DNA from: Ga0077555 sp963746315
GTDB lineage: Bacteria; Pseudomonadota; Alphaproteobacteria; Rhizobiales; Hyphomicrobiaceae
DNA: 64,000 nt
Direction of reading: 5' to 3'
Assembly (NCBI GenBank): GCA_963746315.1
Contig: CAVVAR010000005.1
Location: 124,001-188,000, forward strand
Below the pieces are notes generated by a model. The model did not search any database. It was not told the origin of the DNA and worked only from the letters and a program-made list of their open reading frames with translations. Below are positions 8,130 to 16,185 of the stretch, piece after piece. How positions within the stretch are numbered: the stretch's first letter is position 1; each line of letters starts with the position of its first letter. The position numbers and the translations under genes are program-made.

Positions 8130-9077
8130 CTACCCCATCACCTCTTTCGCAAACCGTTCCATCTTCTCGATCGTCTCCTGCACTGTCGGAGCGGGGAAGG
8201 AGACGTTGACGTCGGAGATGCCGGCGGCGGCGAGGGTGGCGGCGTCCTCGCGCAACTGGTCGGTCGTGCCGGTGAAGGTGCGGCGACCGCCGGAGTGCGC
8301 GTTCTCGGCTGTCCAGCTAACGGGCCAGAGCACGACGTGGGCGAGCGAGATCGTCTTGGAATCGCGACCGGCGCGCTCGCACATCGCCTTGAATTTCGCC
8401 ATGGCATCGGCGACGCGCGGGGCCGTGTCGAGACGATTGGCCGGGTTCGAGGACGCGGGATACCAGCCGTCGCCCAGGCGGATGGCGCGGCGCATGGCGG
8501 GCTCGCTCTCGCCGCCGATCCAGATCGGCGGATGCGGCTTGGCGTAGGGTTTCGGCTCGAACAGGATGTTGCCGAAGTCGACGTATTTGCCCCGCATCTC
8601 GGGACGGGGGCTGGTCCAGAGCTCGCGGAAGGCCGCGATGTACTCGTCGGTGACCTTGCCGCGTTCCGCGTAGGGCGGGGCGCCCAAGGCCTCGATCTCC
8701 TCCTTCATCCAGCCGGCGCCGACACCGACGATCATGCGGCCCTCGGAGAGGACGTCGGCGGTGGCGATCATCTTGGCGGCCAGGATGGCGGGGCGGTGGG
8801 GGACCACCATCACGGAGGAGAGCAGGCGCACGCGCTCGGTGCAGCCAGCGAGGAATGTGAGCGTGGAGAGGACGTCGAGGCACTCGCCGGTGTTGCGGCC
8901 GGCCCAGTCGCCCTCCTCGCTGTAGGGATAGCGGCTGTCGATGTCGGCCGGGACGACGACGTGGTCGTTGGCCGAGACGAAGGCGAAGCCGAGGCGCTCG
9001 GCGGCGGTGGCGACGGCCTTGTAGCCGGCGCGATTGGCCATGGGCCCGCGTGAGAGGATGTTGACGCCGAACCGCAT
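8130..9077 (-). CDS. LLM class F420-dependent oxidoreductase
   Basis: TIM-barrel luciferase-like monooxygenase family protein of 315 aa. The N-terminus MRFGVNILSRGP, the central VGVGAGWMKEEIEALG, and PHPPIWIGGESEPAMRRAIRLGDGW are typical of the F420-type TIGR03619-like subgroup. Members use reduced F420 or FMN; which cofactor is used here cannot be read from sequence. The ATG at 9077 is preceded by AAAGGAG. It is alone, with a 200-nt repeat-containing gap before the next gene in the same direction. Confidence 0.88.
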   Translation of the reverse strand: MRFGVNILSRGPMANRAGYKAVATAAERLGFAFVSANDHVVVPADIDSRYPYSEEGDWAGRNTGECLDVLSTLTFLAGCTERVRLLSSVMVVPHRPAILAAKMIATADVLSEGRMIVGVGAGWMKEEIEALGAPPYAERGKVTDEYIAAFRELWTSPRPEMRGKYVDFGNILFEPKPYAKPHPPIWIGGESEPAMRRAIRLGDGWYPASSNPANRLDTAPRVADAMAKFKAMCERAGRDSKTISLAHVVLWPVSWTAENAHSGGRRTFTGTTDQLREDAATLAAAGISDVNVSFPAPTVQETIEKMERFAKEVMG

Positions 9078-9164
9078 GGGAAGCTCCTTTTTCGTGGCGC
9101 CAACCGGCTCTCCTGCGGAGAGCTGGCCGGTTGGCGCGGTTGGAAGCATGGTGGCACGGGGGTG

Positions 9165-9250
9165 TAGGTCGGGTCGAGCTTTGCTCTTGCGAGACCCGAC
9201 GGCTCCGGGCGGGGTGATGTCGGGTCTCGGAGTGCAGGCTCGACCCGATC
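9165..9250. repeat. nested inverted repeat, dispersed GTCGGGTCGAGC family
   Basis: Two nested arm pairs occupy the gap between the LLM and metallo-hydrolase genes. GTCGGGTCGAGC (9168-9179) pairs with GCTCGACCCGA (9238-9248), and CGAGACCCGAC (9190-9200) pairs with GTCGGGTCTCG (9219-9229). Related sequences occur at 32895-32933 and 55711-55732. It is an intergenic dispersed palindrome; a terminator role is possible but no T-run follows. Confidence 0.55.
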
Positions 9251-9276
9251 TGCGGGTATGGCGTGAAGGCCGTCCG

Positions 9277-10113
9277 TCAGTTGCCGGGCAGCACGAGAAT
9301 CTGGGGCTTGGCGGGCAGGGTGGTGCGAGAGACCACGATCGACGGCTCAGCGCTGGTCTTGATCTCGAAGTGAGCGCGCGCCGCGTCGAGGAAGCGGCTC
9401 AGCGTGAAGCTCGAGAAGTAGTGCATGGGGATGATGAGCGGGGCCTTCAGGTCGCGCAGCACCTCGATCATGCCGGGGGTGTCGAGCGTGTAGCTGCCGT
9501 CGACCGGGGCGAGCACGATATCCATCTGGCCGATACGGCCGATCTGCTGCGGCGACAGCGTGTGGTGGAGGTGGCCGAGATGGGCGATGCACAGGCCCGC
9601 GATCTCGAAAATGAAAATGGAGTTGCCGAACTCGTCGGTGCCGCCGCCGGCGTAGGTGCGGATGTTGGTGGGCAGATTGCGGACGCGCACGTCCTGCTCG
9701 GTGACGTCATGCTGGGCGGGGCCGCCCTCGGGATTCCAGCCCTTCAGGACGTGGCGGATGGCGGGATCGGGCGAGACGGTGAAGTGGGTGGAATGGGCCC
9801 GGTTCATGGTGGCGATGTCGGGCACGACGGCGGGGCGGACGTAGTCGTTGTAGTCGGTGGCAACCCGGATGCCCCTGGCGCTCTCGATCAGGAACGTCGA
9901 ATGGCCGATGTAGGCGAGGTTGATCTCGCCGGGCTTGAGAGCGGCGGCCTCGTAGCGCGCCTTGTGGAGGTAGCGGATGCCGGGTGCCTCGGCGACGGCG
10001 ATGCAGCGATCCTCGGCGGCGCGCGCGGGGGTGATCCAGATCGCGATGCAGGCGAGGAAAGCCCAGATCCATGCCGATGTCGTGACTGCCTGTCGCGCGT
10101 TGCTGCCGGTCAT
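9277..10113 (-). CDS. secreted MBL-fold metallo-hydrolase
   Basis: Metallo-beta-lactamase-fold protein (278 aa) of the UlaG-like/beta-lactamase superfamily type. It begins with a signal peptide (hydrophobic AWIWAFLACIAIWI, cleavage near ARA), so it is exported. Fold motifs are IGHSTFLIES, the metal-binding NRAHSTHF, AHLGHLHH and IPMHYF. The ATG at 10113 is preferred over an upstream in-frame GTG because GGAGG lies 5 nt before it. It is 14 nt downstream of the CoA-transferase stop, so the two are likely co-transcribed. The substrate is unknown. Confidence 0.85.
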   Translation of the reverse strand: MTGSNARQAVTTSAWIWAFLACIAIWITPARAAEDRCIAVAEAPGIRYLHKARYEAAALKPGEINLAYIGHSTFLIESARGIRVATDYNDYVRPAVVPDIATMNRAHSTHFTVSPDPAIRHVLKGWNPEGGPAQHDVTEQDVRVRNLPTNIRTYAGGGTDEFGNSIFIFEIAGLCIAHLGHLHHTLSPQQIGRIGQMDIVLAPVDGSYTLDTPGMIEVLRDLKAPLIIPMHYFSSFTLSRFLDAARAHFEIKTSAEPSIVVSRTTLPAKPQILVLPGN

Positions 10114-10127
10114 CACCACCTCCACGA

Positions 10128-11354
10128 TTACGCTGCTCCGCCACTCGACTTCAATGCCGCGATCTCGGCGTCGGAGAACCCTGCCTCGGACAGCACGGCG
10201 TCGGTGTGCTCGCCGACGGCGGGTGCCGGACCGGGGCGCCGCGGTGCCACGCCGTCGAGGTCGAAGGGGGCGGCGATGGTGCGCGGCATCTCAGGAATAT
10301 CGGTTTCGACGACGGCCTTTGCGGCGACGGCCTGGGCATCGCCGGGAACATCGCTCGCCTTGCCGATCAGTGTGTGCGTGATGTTGAGGCTCGAGAGGAT
10401 CTCGTGCCAATCGATCCAGGTGCGCTGCCGCAAGGCCGCATCGAGGACTGCCGCGAGGGCAGCCGCGTTTCGGCGCCGCTCGGGCGTGGTGGCAAAGCGC
10501 GGATCGTCGACCAGGGCTGGCTGGCCGATGGCCTTGCACAGCGCCGGGAACATGCGGTCCTCGTTGATGACGGCGAGGAGCATCCAGCGGCCGTCGCTCG
10601 TCTCGTAGTAGTTGGCGAGGGCGGTGCGGGGCGTCTCGCGCGGCGGACGCGGGGCGATGTAGGCGTCGAGCAGGGCGGCCTGGGCCATGATGCCGTTCGA
10701 CCAGAGGCCGTTGGCGTAGAGCGACGACGAGACGAGGCCGCCTTCGCCGGTCTGCTGGCGGCGGATCAAGGCCATCAGAATGCCTGCGGTCAGCCCCATG
10801 GCCGAGGCGCGATCGCCTTGGGCAGGAAGAGGTACGCCGGGCGGCTGGCCTTCGTAGCGCGCGAGATCGGAAATGCCGGACCGGCCGAAATAGGCCGTCG
10901 AGTCGAAGCCGGGGTGGTCCTTGTCTGGCCCCGTCTCGCCGTAGCCGGTGAAGGAGGCGTAGATCAGCCGGGGATTGACGGGCCGCACAGCCTCGTAGCC
11001 GAGTCCGAGGCGGGCGCGCACGGGATGTGGAAAGTTGGTGATGAGAACGTCGGCCCAGCGGATGAGCCGATCGAGAGCGGCGCGACCGCCCGGGTGCTTC
11101 AGGTCGAGGGCGACCGAGCGCTTGTTGCGGGCGTCGAGATGCCAGAGGTAGTTGATCGGCGACTTCGGGACGCTGGTCAGCGTCTCGCCGTTGGCGCGAT
11201 GCGGGTCGCCCTCGCACGGGGGCTCGACCTTGATCACATCGGCGCCAAAGTCTCCGAGCACCACAGCTGCCGCCGGGGCTGCGATCCAGGAGGCGACGTC
11301 GAGCACCTTCACTCCTGCAAGGGGCAATCCGGCCTGCGGTGTTGGGCTTGGCAT
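10128..11354 (-). CDS. CaiB/BaiF class III CoA-transferase
   Basis: Class III CoA-transferase of 408 aa, moving CoA between an acyl-CoA and a free carboxylate in the cytoplasm. The N-terminal domain starts PLAGVKVLDVASWIAAPAAAV, followed by DVIKVEPP, and the catalytic Asp is expected at residue 151 (PGFDSTAYFGRSG). The C-terminal part returns to the interlocked dimer region (GEHTDAVLSEAGFS). The ATG at 11354 was chosen because it opens directly on the conserved N-terminus. The substrate acid cannot be deduced. It is first in a two-gene unit with the exported MBL-fold protein. Confidence 0.9.
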   Translation of the reverse strand: MPSPTPQAGLPLAGVKVLDVASWIAAPAAAVVLGDFGADVIKVEPPCEGDPHRANGETLTSVPKSPINYLWHLDARNKRSVALDLKHPGGRAALDRLIRWADVLITNFPHPVRARLGLGYEAVRPVNPRLIYASFTGYGETGPDKDHPGFDSTAYFGRSGISDLARYEGQPPGVPLPAQGDRASAMGLTAGILMALIRRQQTGEGGLVSSSLYANGLWSNGIMAQAALLDAYIAPRPPRETPRTALANYYETSDGRWMLLAVINEDRMFPALCKAIGQPALVDDPRFATTPERRRNAAALAAVLDAALRQRTWIDWHEILSSLNITHTLIGKASDVPGDAQAVAAKAVVETDIPEMPRTIAAPFDLDGVAPRRPGPAPAVGEHTDAVLSEAGFSDAEIAALKSSGGAA

Positions 11355-11541
11355 CGAGGCGGGGCTCCGGGGTCGGGACGTCTGCACGGAAATCGTAGCC
11401 CGCCGTGACGTGTGCCGTGAAGCCCAATTCCCCATCCGATCATGATGTCGTGATCGGCACCAAGGCGTCTCGATTGCAATTCAGCCAGCTTCACAACATG
11501 CAACTGATCGGCTAGCTAGGCACGTTCGCGAGGGATCCCGC

Positions 11542-12621
11542 ATGCAGCGCCAGATCAATGCCATCGATTTCTGGCGGGGTTATGCGCTGATTGCGATTTT
11601 CATCAATCACATCCCGCAGAACTTCTACGAGCGCTTCACGCACAAGCAGTTCTCGCTGTCAGACTCGGCGGAGCTGTTCGTGTTCCTGGCCGGGTGGTCG
11701 CTCCGTCACGTCGTCGGGCCGCCGGAGGATCCGAAGCCGACCTCGGCGCTGCTGCACCGTCTGCTGGGGCGCGCGGTGACGCTTTACGTGGCGCAAATGG
11801 CGATTGCGATCATCGCTGTGGCGATGCTGGCGGCGGCATCGCTGACACTTGCCAATCCGCTGTTTCTCGAATGGCACAACGCTGCGGCGATCTTCTACGA
11901 TCCGGTGCGTGCGCACATCGGGATCGTGCTCCTCAGTCATCAGCTGGGCTATTTCGACATCCTGCCGCTCTATGTCGTGCTGATGATGATCGCTCCGCTG
12001 GTGGCGGTCATTCATCGCCGGGCGCCACATGCGCTGCTACCGATCTCGTTCGCGATCTATCTGACCAGCGTCGTTTTCGGTATCACGGTACCAAGCTGGC
12101 CAGTGAACGGTCAGTGGTTCTTCAATCCGCTGTGCTGGCAGCTCATTTTCGTCCTCGGGTTCTCCATGAGCCGGGATCGGGGGCCAGGCGGCTGGGTCAA
12201 GCGCAATATCGGATGGATTCGCATCTGTGCGGCGCCGATCGCCGTCGGGCTGGCGATCATGAGCATATTCAAGCTATGGTGGGATCCGACGAAGGTTCCC
12301 GAGCCGAAGCTGTTGTTCCTCATTGGGAAGACGTTCGTCACGCCGATTCGCCTTGTTCAGTTCCTGGCCTTGATCGCGGTGATGTCGGCAGCGTATCCGT
12401 ATATCGTGCGAGCCTTGCCGGGACTCGTCGGCTTCCTGTCGCGACTGGGGCGAAACTCGCTACCAGTTTTCTGCGTCGGATCGTTGCTAAGTCTCGCCGG
12501 GCAGATTGTCCGGTTCGCCTACGGCGGTGGATTCATCGTCGACACCTTCCTCGTCGGCACGGGGATCGCAGTGCTGGGAACCGTGGCGTGGTTGGCGGAA
12601 TGGCGAGCGCGAAAAGACTAG
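11542..12621 (+). CDS. opgC: OpgC-family membrane acyltransferase
   Basis: Polytopic membrane protein (359 aa, about ten predicted segments) of the OpgC family, which transfers succinyl groups to osmoregulated periplasmic glucans at the cytoplasmic membrane. The family start is clear: INAIDFWRGYALIAIFINHIP, then SDSAELFVFLAGWSL. The middle WFFNPLCWQLIFVLGF is also typical. The stop lies inside or just before the start of the next gene, so the pair is coupled. The exact acceptor is inferred from family only; no opgG/opgH is in the window. Confidence 0.88.
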   Translation: MQRQINAIDFWRGYALIAIFINHIPQNFYERFTHKQFSLSDSAELFVFLAGWSLRHVVGPPEDPKPTSALLHRLLGRAVTLYVAQMAIAIIAVAMLAAASLTLANPLFLEWHNAAAIFYDPVRAHIGIVLLSHQLGYFDILPLYVVLMMIAPLVAVIHRRAPHALLPISFAIYLTSVVFGITVPSWPVNGQWFFNPLCWQLIFVLGFSMSRDRGPGGWVKRNIGWIRICAAPIAVGLAIMSIFKLWWDPTKVPEPKLLFLIGKTFVTPIRLVQFLALIAVMSAAYPYIVRALPGLVGFLSRLGRNSLPVFCVGSLLSLAGQIVRFAYGGGFIVDTFLVGTGIAVLGTVAWLAEWRARKD

Positions 12622-13397
12622 CTGGAATGCAGCGCGGGTTGCTGGCCATCGGGGCGCTCGGATGGGCGGCGACGGCGGCACAGGCGCAGCAACCGCCTCC
12701 GGTGCCACAACCGAGCGCGGTGCAAAAGCAATGTGCGGAGGCAGCCGAGGTCGGCTTCGGACCGGTTGCGCTGCCGCATGCGGCAAAAGCCTTGCGAGAG
12801 CGAAAGCGATTGACGGTCTTGGCTATCGGCGCGACGCCTCTGAATGAGCGCGACCAGAAGCACGGACACTATGTGCGCGTCGAGAGGGCGCTCGAGACCA
12901 CCTTCAAGGGCGTCGATGTCGAGATCGTCGACCGGGGCGTTTCAGGGGAGTTGGCGCGGGACGGCGCGGAACGAATCAAGACGGAGGTGGCGCTGGTCGA
13001 GCCCGACCTCGTGTTCTGGCAAGTGGGTGTCGCGGATGCACTGGCGTTGACGCCGGCAGAGGATCTCAAGCAGACGCTGTCGCGAACGGTGGTTTGGCTC
13101 AAAGAGCACAATGTTGACGCCGTTCTGATCGGGCTCAAATATCAGCGCAGTCTGGCGAGGAACGAGGCCTTTCAGCGGGTTCGCAAGGTCATTCGGGATG
13201 TGGTGCGGGAGCACGCGATCCTGCGTGTCGGCCACTACGAGTTGATCGAGGCGATCGACAGGCTGCGGCGGCAGGAGGGCGACGCCGTAAGCGAGCTCGA
13301 TCTTTCGGATGCCGGATCGATCTGTCTTGCGGATTTTCTCAGCCGTGCCCTGGCGGTCGGGCTGTTCGCCAAGCCACGGGCGGCGCCACCCAATTGA
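12600..13397 (+). CDS. SGNH-fold protein with degenerate active site
   Basis: 265-aa exported protein of SGNH/GDSL hydrolase shape. The start overlaps opgC by 22 nt; a second ATG at 12627, 6 nt after the opgC stop, is equally possible. A signal peptide follows (MQRGLLAIGALGWAATAAQA). The SGNH blocks can be traced: block I reads VLAIGATPLN where active members have a Ser, block II keeps Gly (DRGVSGE), block III reads WQVGVADAL instead of GTN, and block V reads LDLSDAGSIC instead of DGLH. So Ser, Asn and His are all replaced and only Gly remains. It may be a non-catalytic partner of OpgC in the periplasm. Paralogue or pseudoenzyme status is inferred. Confidence 0.72.
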   Translation: MASAKRLAGMQRGLLAIGALGWAATAAQAQQPPPVPQPSAVQKQCAEAAEVGFGPVALPHAAKALRERKRLTVLAIGATPLNERDQKHGHYVRVERALETTFKGVDVEIVDRGVSGELARDGAERIKTEVALVEPDLVFWQVGVADALALTPAEDLKQTLSRTVVWLKEHNVDAVLIGLKYQRSLARNEAFQRVRKVIRDVVREHAILRVGHYELIEAIDRLRRQEGDAVSELDLSDAGSICLADFLSRALAVGLFAKPRAAPPN

Positions 13398-13480
13398 AAG
13401 AACTCCCGCGTGACAAGCGCAGATTGTCGTTCATCTCGCCAAATACCGTGCGTTTACCATGAGCGTGAGCAAATCCGGTG

Positions 13481-13500
13481 AGGCCCGGAGGGTCGGGCCT
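13481..13500 (+). terminator. short GC hairpin after the opgC operon
   Basis: AGGCCCG (13481-13487) and CGGGCCT (13494-13500) form a 7-bp stem with a 6-nt loop in the gap after the SGNH gene. Only two T residues follow, so a factor-independent terminator is possible but weak. Confidence 0.4.
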
Positions 13501-13568
13501 TGCCGCGGATTGGGGCAGGCTCTAGGGTGGCCGTCCTTCCGCATGTTGGCCGTCGGGGGCTGCCCGCA

Positions 13569-14540
13569 ATGATTCGCTTGGTTGGCGCCGTTCTGGTGAT
13601 GATCGCCTCGTGCTTCGGAGCGATTGCCGAGAGTTCGCTCACGCGCGACAGTCATCGGTCCCTTGCACTCGGGCGCGACTTCCCCTTCGTAATCTACCTG
13701 CCCGACGGCTACGCCCGAGGTGACCGTCGCTATCCCGTGCTCTATCTGCTGCACGGCGCGGGGGGCGACGAGATGGCCTGGGAGAGGGAAGGCGGTATCA
13801 AGGCTACGGCCGATCGCCTGATGCGGAGCGGTGAGATTCCGCCGTCGATCATCGTGATGCCCGGCTGCATCGGTTGCTGGTGGGTGGACGGCGCGGTCGA
13901 CAAGGCGGAGACGGCGTTCTGGAGCGATCTGGTGCCGGCTATTCAGCGGCGCTACCGGACGATCGAAGAGCGGGAGGGGCGTTTCGTCGCCGGCCTGTCG
14001 GCGGGCGGGTACGGGGCGGTGCGGTTCGCGATGAAGTACCCCGAGCGAATTGCAGCGGCCGCCGCGCTGAGCCCTGCCGTCTATGCCGAGACCCCGCCCG
14101 CGATCTCGTCGGCGCGTGTGCAGCCGCCGTTCCTCAGGGCGGACGGCAGTTTCGACGAGGCCGCCTGGAAAGCACGAAACTACACGAGCCTGATCGACCG
14201 GTACTGCCGCCAGAAGCAGCGCGTCGCGTTCTTTCTCGTCTCCGGCGACAACGATCGCTACGGCATCGCTTTCGAGACGATGACGCTGTTCAGGCAACTC
14301 TACGGGCATCAACCAGACTTGGCAGAGCTGCGGATCGTCGACGGCGATCATAGCTGGGCGATCTGGTCGAAATCGATCGAGGCGGCCATGCGGTACCTGT
14401 TCAGGCACGGCGGGCAGACGGGTCCGGCACGCATGGCGCGGAATGACGAGCGCGGCGCGCCGATGGAGGCGCCGCTGGCGCAAATCGCGGGCCAGCGTTC
14501 AGCGGCTGGCCTCGCGGGGGACGATCACCACTACCCTTGA
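13569..14540 (+). CDS. secreted esterase (alpha/beta hydrolase, esterase D-like)
   Basis: 323-aa exported esterase of the PF00756 (esterase D/antigen 85-like) family. The N-terminus MIRLVGAVLVMIASCFGAIA is a signal peptide, which decides the ATG at 13569 over an upstream frame. The oxyanion region is YLLHGAGGDEMAW, the nucleophile elbow GLSAGGYGAVRFA, and the catalytic His lies in GDHSWAIW near the C-terminus. It probably hydrolyses an ester of an extracellular compound. Its last 10 nt overlap the stop of the convergent HAD gene. Confidence 0.85.
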   Translation: MIRLVGAVLVMIASCFGAIAESSLTRDSHRSLALGRDFPFVIYLPDGYARGDRRYPVLYLLHGAGGDEMAWEREGGIKATADRLMRSGEIPPSIIVMPGCIGCWWVDGAVDKAETAFWSDLVPAIQRRYRTIEEREGRFVAGLSAGGYGAVRFAMKYPERIAAAAALSPAVYAETPPAISSARVQPPFLRADGSFDEAAWKARNYTSLIDRYCRQKQRVAFFLVSGDNDRYGIAFETMTLFRQLYGHQPDLAELRIVDGDHSWAIWSKSIEAAMRYLFRHGGQTGPARMARNDERGAPMEAPLAQIAGQRSAAGLAGDDHHYP

Positions 14541-15247
14541 GCGTCGCGGCGAAGAGCCAAGGCGGCGCCGAGATCGGATAGCTGATCGAGGACCACGTCG
14601 GCGTGGGGGGCAAGGGCGGAATAGGGGCTGGTGCCGCCGGTGACACCCACACGCAGGCCGTAGCCGGCACGGCGACCCATCTCGAGATCGTGGATCGCAT
14701 CGCCAACGACAGCGATGGCCGAGGGCTCGATGCCGATCGCCGCGGCGAATGCCAGGGCCATGCCCGGCTCGGGCTTGGCGCCATGGCCGCTGTCACAACC
14801 GGCGAGAAAGCGGAAATGCTCGAGCATGCCGGGATGCCTGCCGAGGGAAGCCTCGATGCCACGTGCAGTGTCGTTGCTGGCGACGCCGAGGATCAGCCCT
14901 GCATCGGAGAGGTGCGCAACCGTGGTCATGGCGTCAGCGACCAGAACAGCGTGGCGGGCACCGCCAGTCTCGAACGTGCGTGCGATGGCCAAGGCGAGAT
15001 CGGGCGGGGTCGCGGCGCCGAGATGGGCAGCGAAGACCTCAGCGACCTCGTCGTGGGTTCCGGCGGCGAGGGGCGAGCCGGGGCGGACGTGGTCCGTGAC
15101 GGGGTCCTGGCCCCCCAAGGTCAACAGGGTGTCGGCCAGTTTGGCGTCGCCACGGGCGGCCAACAGCGCGGCCTCGCGATTGATGGGGGTCCAGGTGCGT
15201 GCGTAGTCGAGGAGGGTGCCATCCTTGTCGAACAGGACGGCACGCAT
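14531..15247 (-). CDS. HAD-family phosphatase (PGP-like)
   Basis: Haloacid dehalogenase-type phosphatase of 238 aa. The DxD motif is FDKDG (Asp7, Asp9), motif II is in GVASNDT, the Lys region is in GHGAKPEPGMAL, and motif IV in VVGDAIHDLEMG. Phosphoglycolate phosphatase-like activity is likely but not proven. The ATG at 15247 opens exactly on the DxD strand and has GAGG upstream. An alternative ATG at 15289 overlaps the stop of the MoeB-like gene (ATGA) and would add 14 residues. Confidence 0.85.
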   Translation of the reverse strand: MRAVLFDKDGTLLDYARTWTPINREAALLAARGDAKLADTLLTLGGQDPVTDHVRPGSPLAAGTHDEVAEVFAAHLGAATPPDLALAIARTFETGGARHAVLVADAMTTVAHLSDAGLILGVASNDTARGIEASLGRHPGMLEHFRFLAGCDSGHGAKPEPGMALAFAAAIGIEPSAIAVVGDAIHDLEMGRRAGYGLRVGVTGGTSPYSALAPHADVVLDQLSDLGAALALRRDAQG

Positions 15248-15285
15248 CGTGGTGGCCTCGAGGGGAGGGGACCGGCGACCCGTGG

Positions 15286-16137
15286 TCATGTTGCGGTGGC
15301 GGCGCAAGCAGGCCCGGTGACCGGGTTCGCGTGGATCGAGAGGTCGCGGATCGTCGATGCATCGCCGGAGAGCGGGTTGGTGCGATCCCACCCGTAGCGC
15401 ACCTCCTGGAAGCGGGTGGACAACGCGTCGTAAATCAGTAGGCGGCCAGCCAGGCTGTCGCCGATGCCGATGAGCTCCTTCAGCACCTCGGTCGCCTGCA
15501 GAGTGCCGACAACGCCGACCACGGCGCCCAGCACGCCGACCTCGGCGCAATTGGCGACGGTGCCCGGTGGTGGCGCTTCGGGAAAAAGGCAACGGTAGGT
15601 CGGCCAAGGCGTGCCGTCGGGCTTGGTCTCGTGCGGCCGGAATGTCGTGACGTAACCGTCGAATGGCCCGACAGCCGCGAAGACCAATGGGCGTTGCGCC
15701 AGATAGCAGGCGTCCGATACGAGGTAGCGCGTGGCGAAGTTGTCGGAGCCGTCGGCGACGATGTCGTAGCTGGAGACGAGGTCGAGGGCGTTGCCGGCGT
15801 CGATGCGGGTCTGGTGCATCTCGACGGCGACATGCGGGTTGAGGCGCGCGATCATGGCGCGGGCGCTTTCGACCTTGGGCACGCCGACGTGCGGGGTGTC
15901 GTGAGCGATCTGGCGCTGGAGGTTGGACAGGGAGACGCGGTCATCGTCGACGATGCCGATCGTGCCGACACCTGCGGCGGCGAGGTACATGGCGAGCGGG
16001 CTGCCGAGCCCGCCGGCGCCGATGCACAGCACGCGGGCCGCCTTGAGACGCTGCTGGCCCTGGCCGCCGACGTCCTTGAGGACGAGGTGGCGCTTGTAGC
16101 GCTCGATCTCGGACTGCGAGAGTGGGGGTGTGCTCAT
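15286..16137 (-). CDS. moeB: MoeB/ThiF-family adenylyltransferase
   Basis: 283-aa E1-like enzyme that adenylates the C-terminus of a small sulfur-carrier protein, normally MoaD in molybdopterin synthesis or ThiS in thiamine synthesis. Nucleotide-binding GAGGLGSP, the arginine region SNLQRQI, and the GSDNFATRYLVSD acid/transfer region are present. The zinc-binding Cys pairs of E. coli MoeB are not: the first pair is reduced to one Cys (TYRC) and the second is replaced in RTNPLSGD. No rhodanese domain is fused. MoeB versus ThiF cannot be settled from the window, which holds no other moa or thi gene. Confidence 0.82.
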   Translation of the reverse strand: MSTPPLSQSEIERYKRHLVLKDVGGQGQQRLKAARVLCIGAGGLGSPLAMYLAAAGVGTIGIVDDDRVSLSNLQRQIAHDTPHVGVPKVESARAMIARLNPHVAVEMHQTRIDAGNALDLVSSYDIVADGSDNFATRYLVSDACYLAQRPLVFAAVGPFDGYVTTFRPHETKPDGTPWPTYRCLFPEAPPPGTVANCAEVGVLGAVVGVVGTLQATEVLKELIGIGDSLAGRLLIYDALSTRFQEVRYGWDRTNPLSGDASTIRDLSIHANPVTGPACAATAT

Positions 16138-16185
16138 GAGCGGCAATCTAGGGCGCCATGGCCGGAAGTGCCAGAGGGCCTTCGG

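Noticed and set aside
8091..9053. Plus-strand frame opposite the LLM gene
   Set aside because: Composition (Gly, Val, Asp, His) is that of a complementary-strand shadow and no ribosome site is present.
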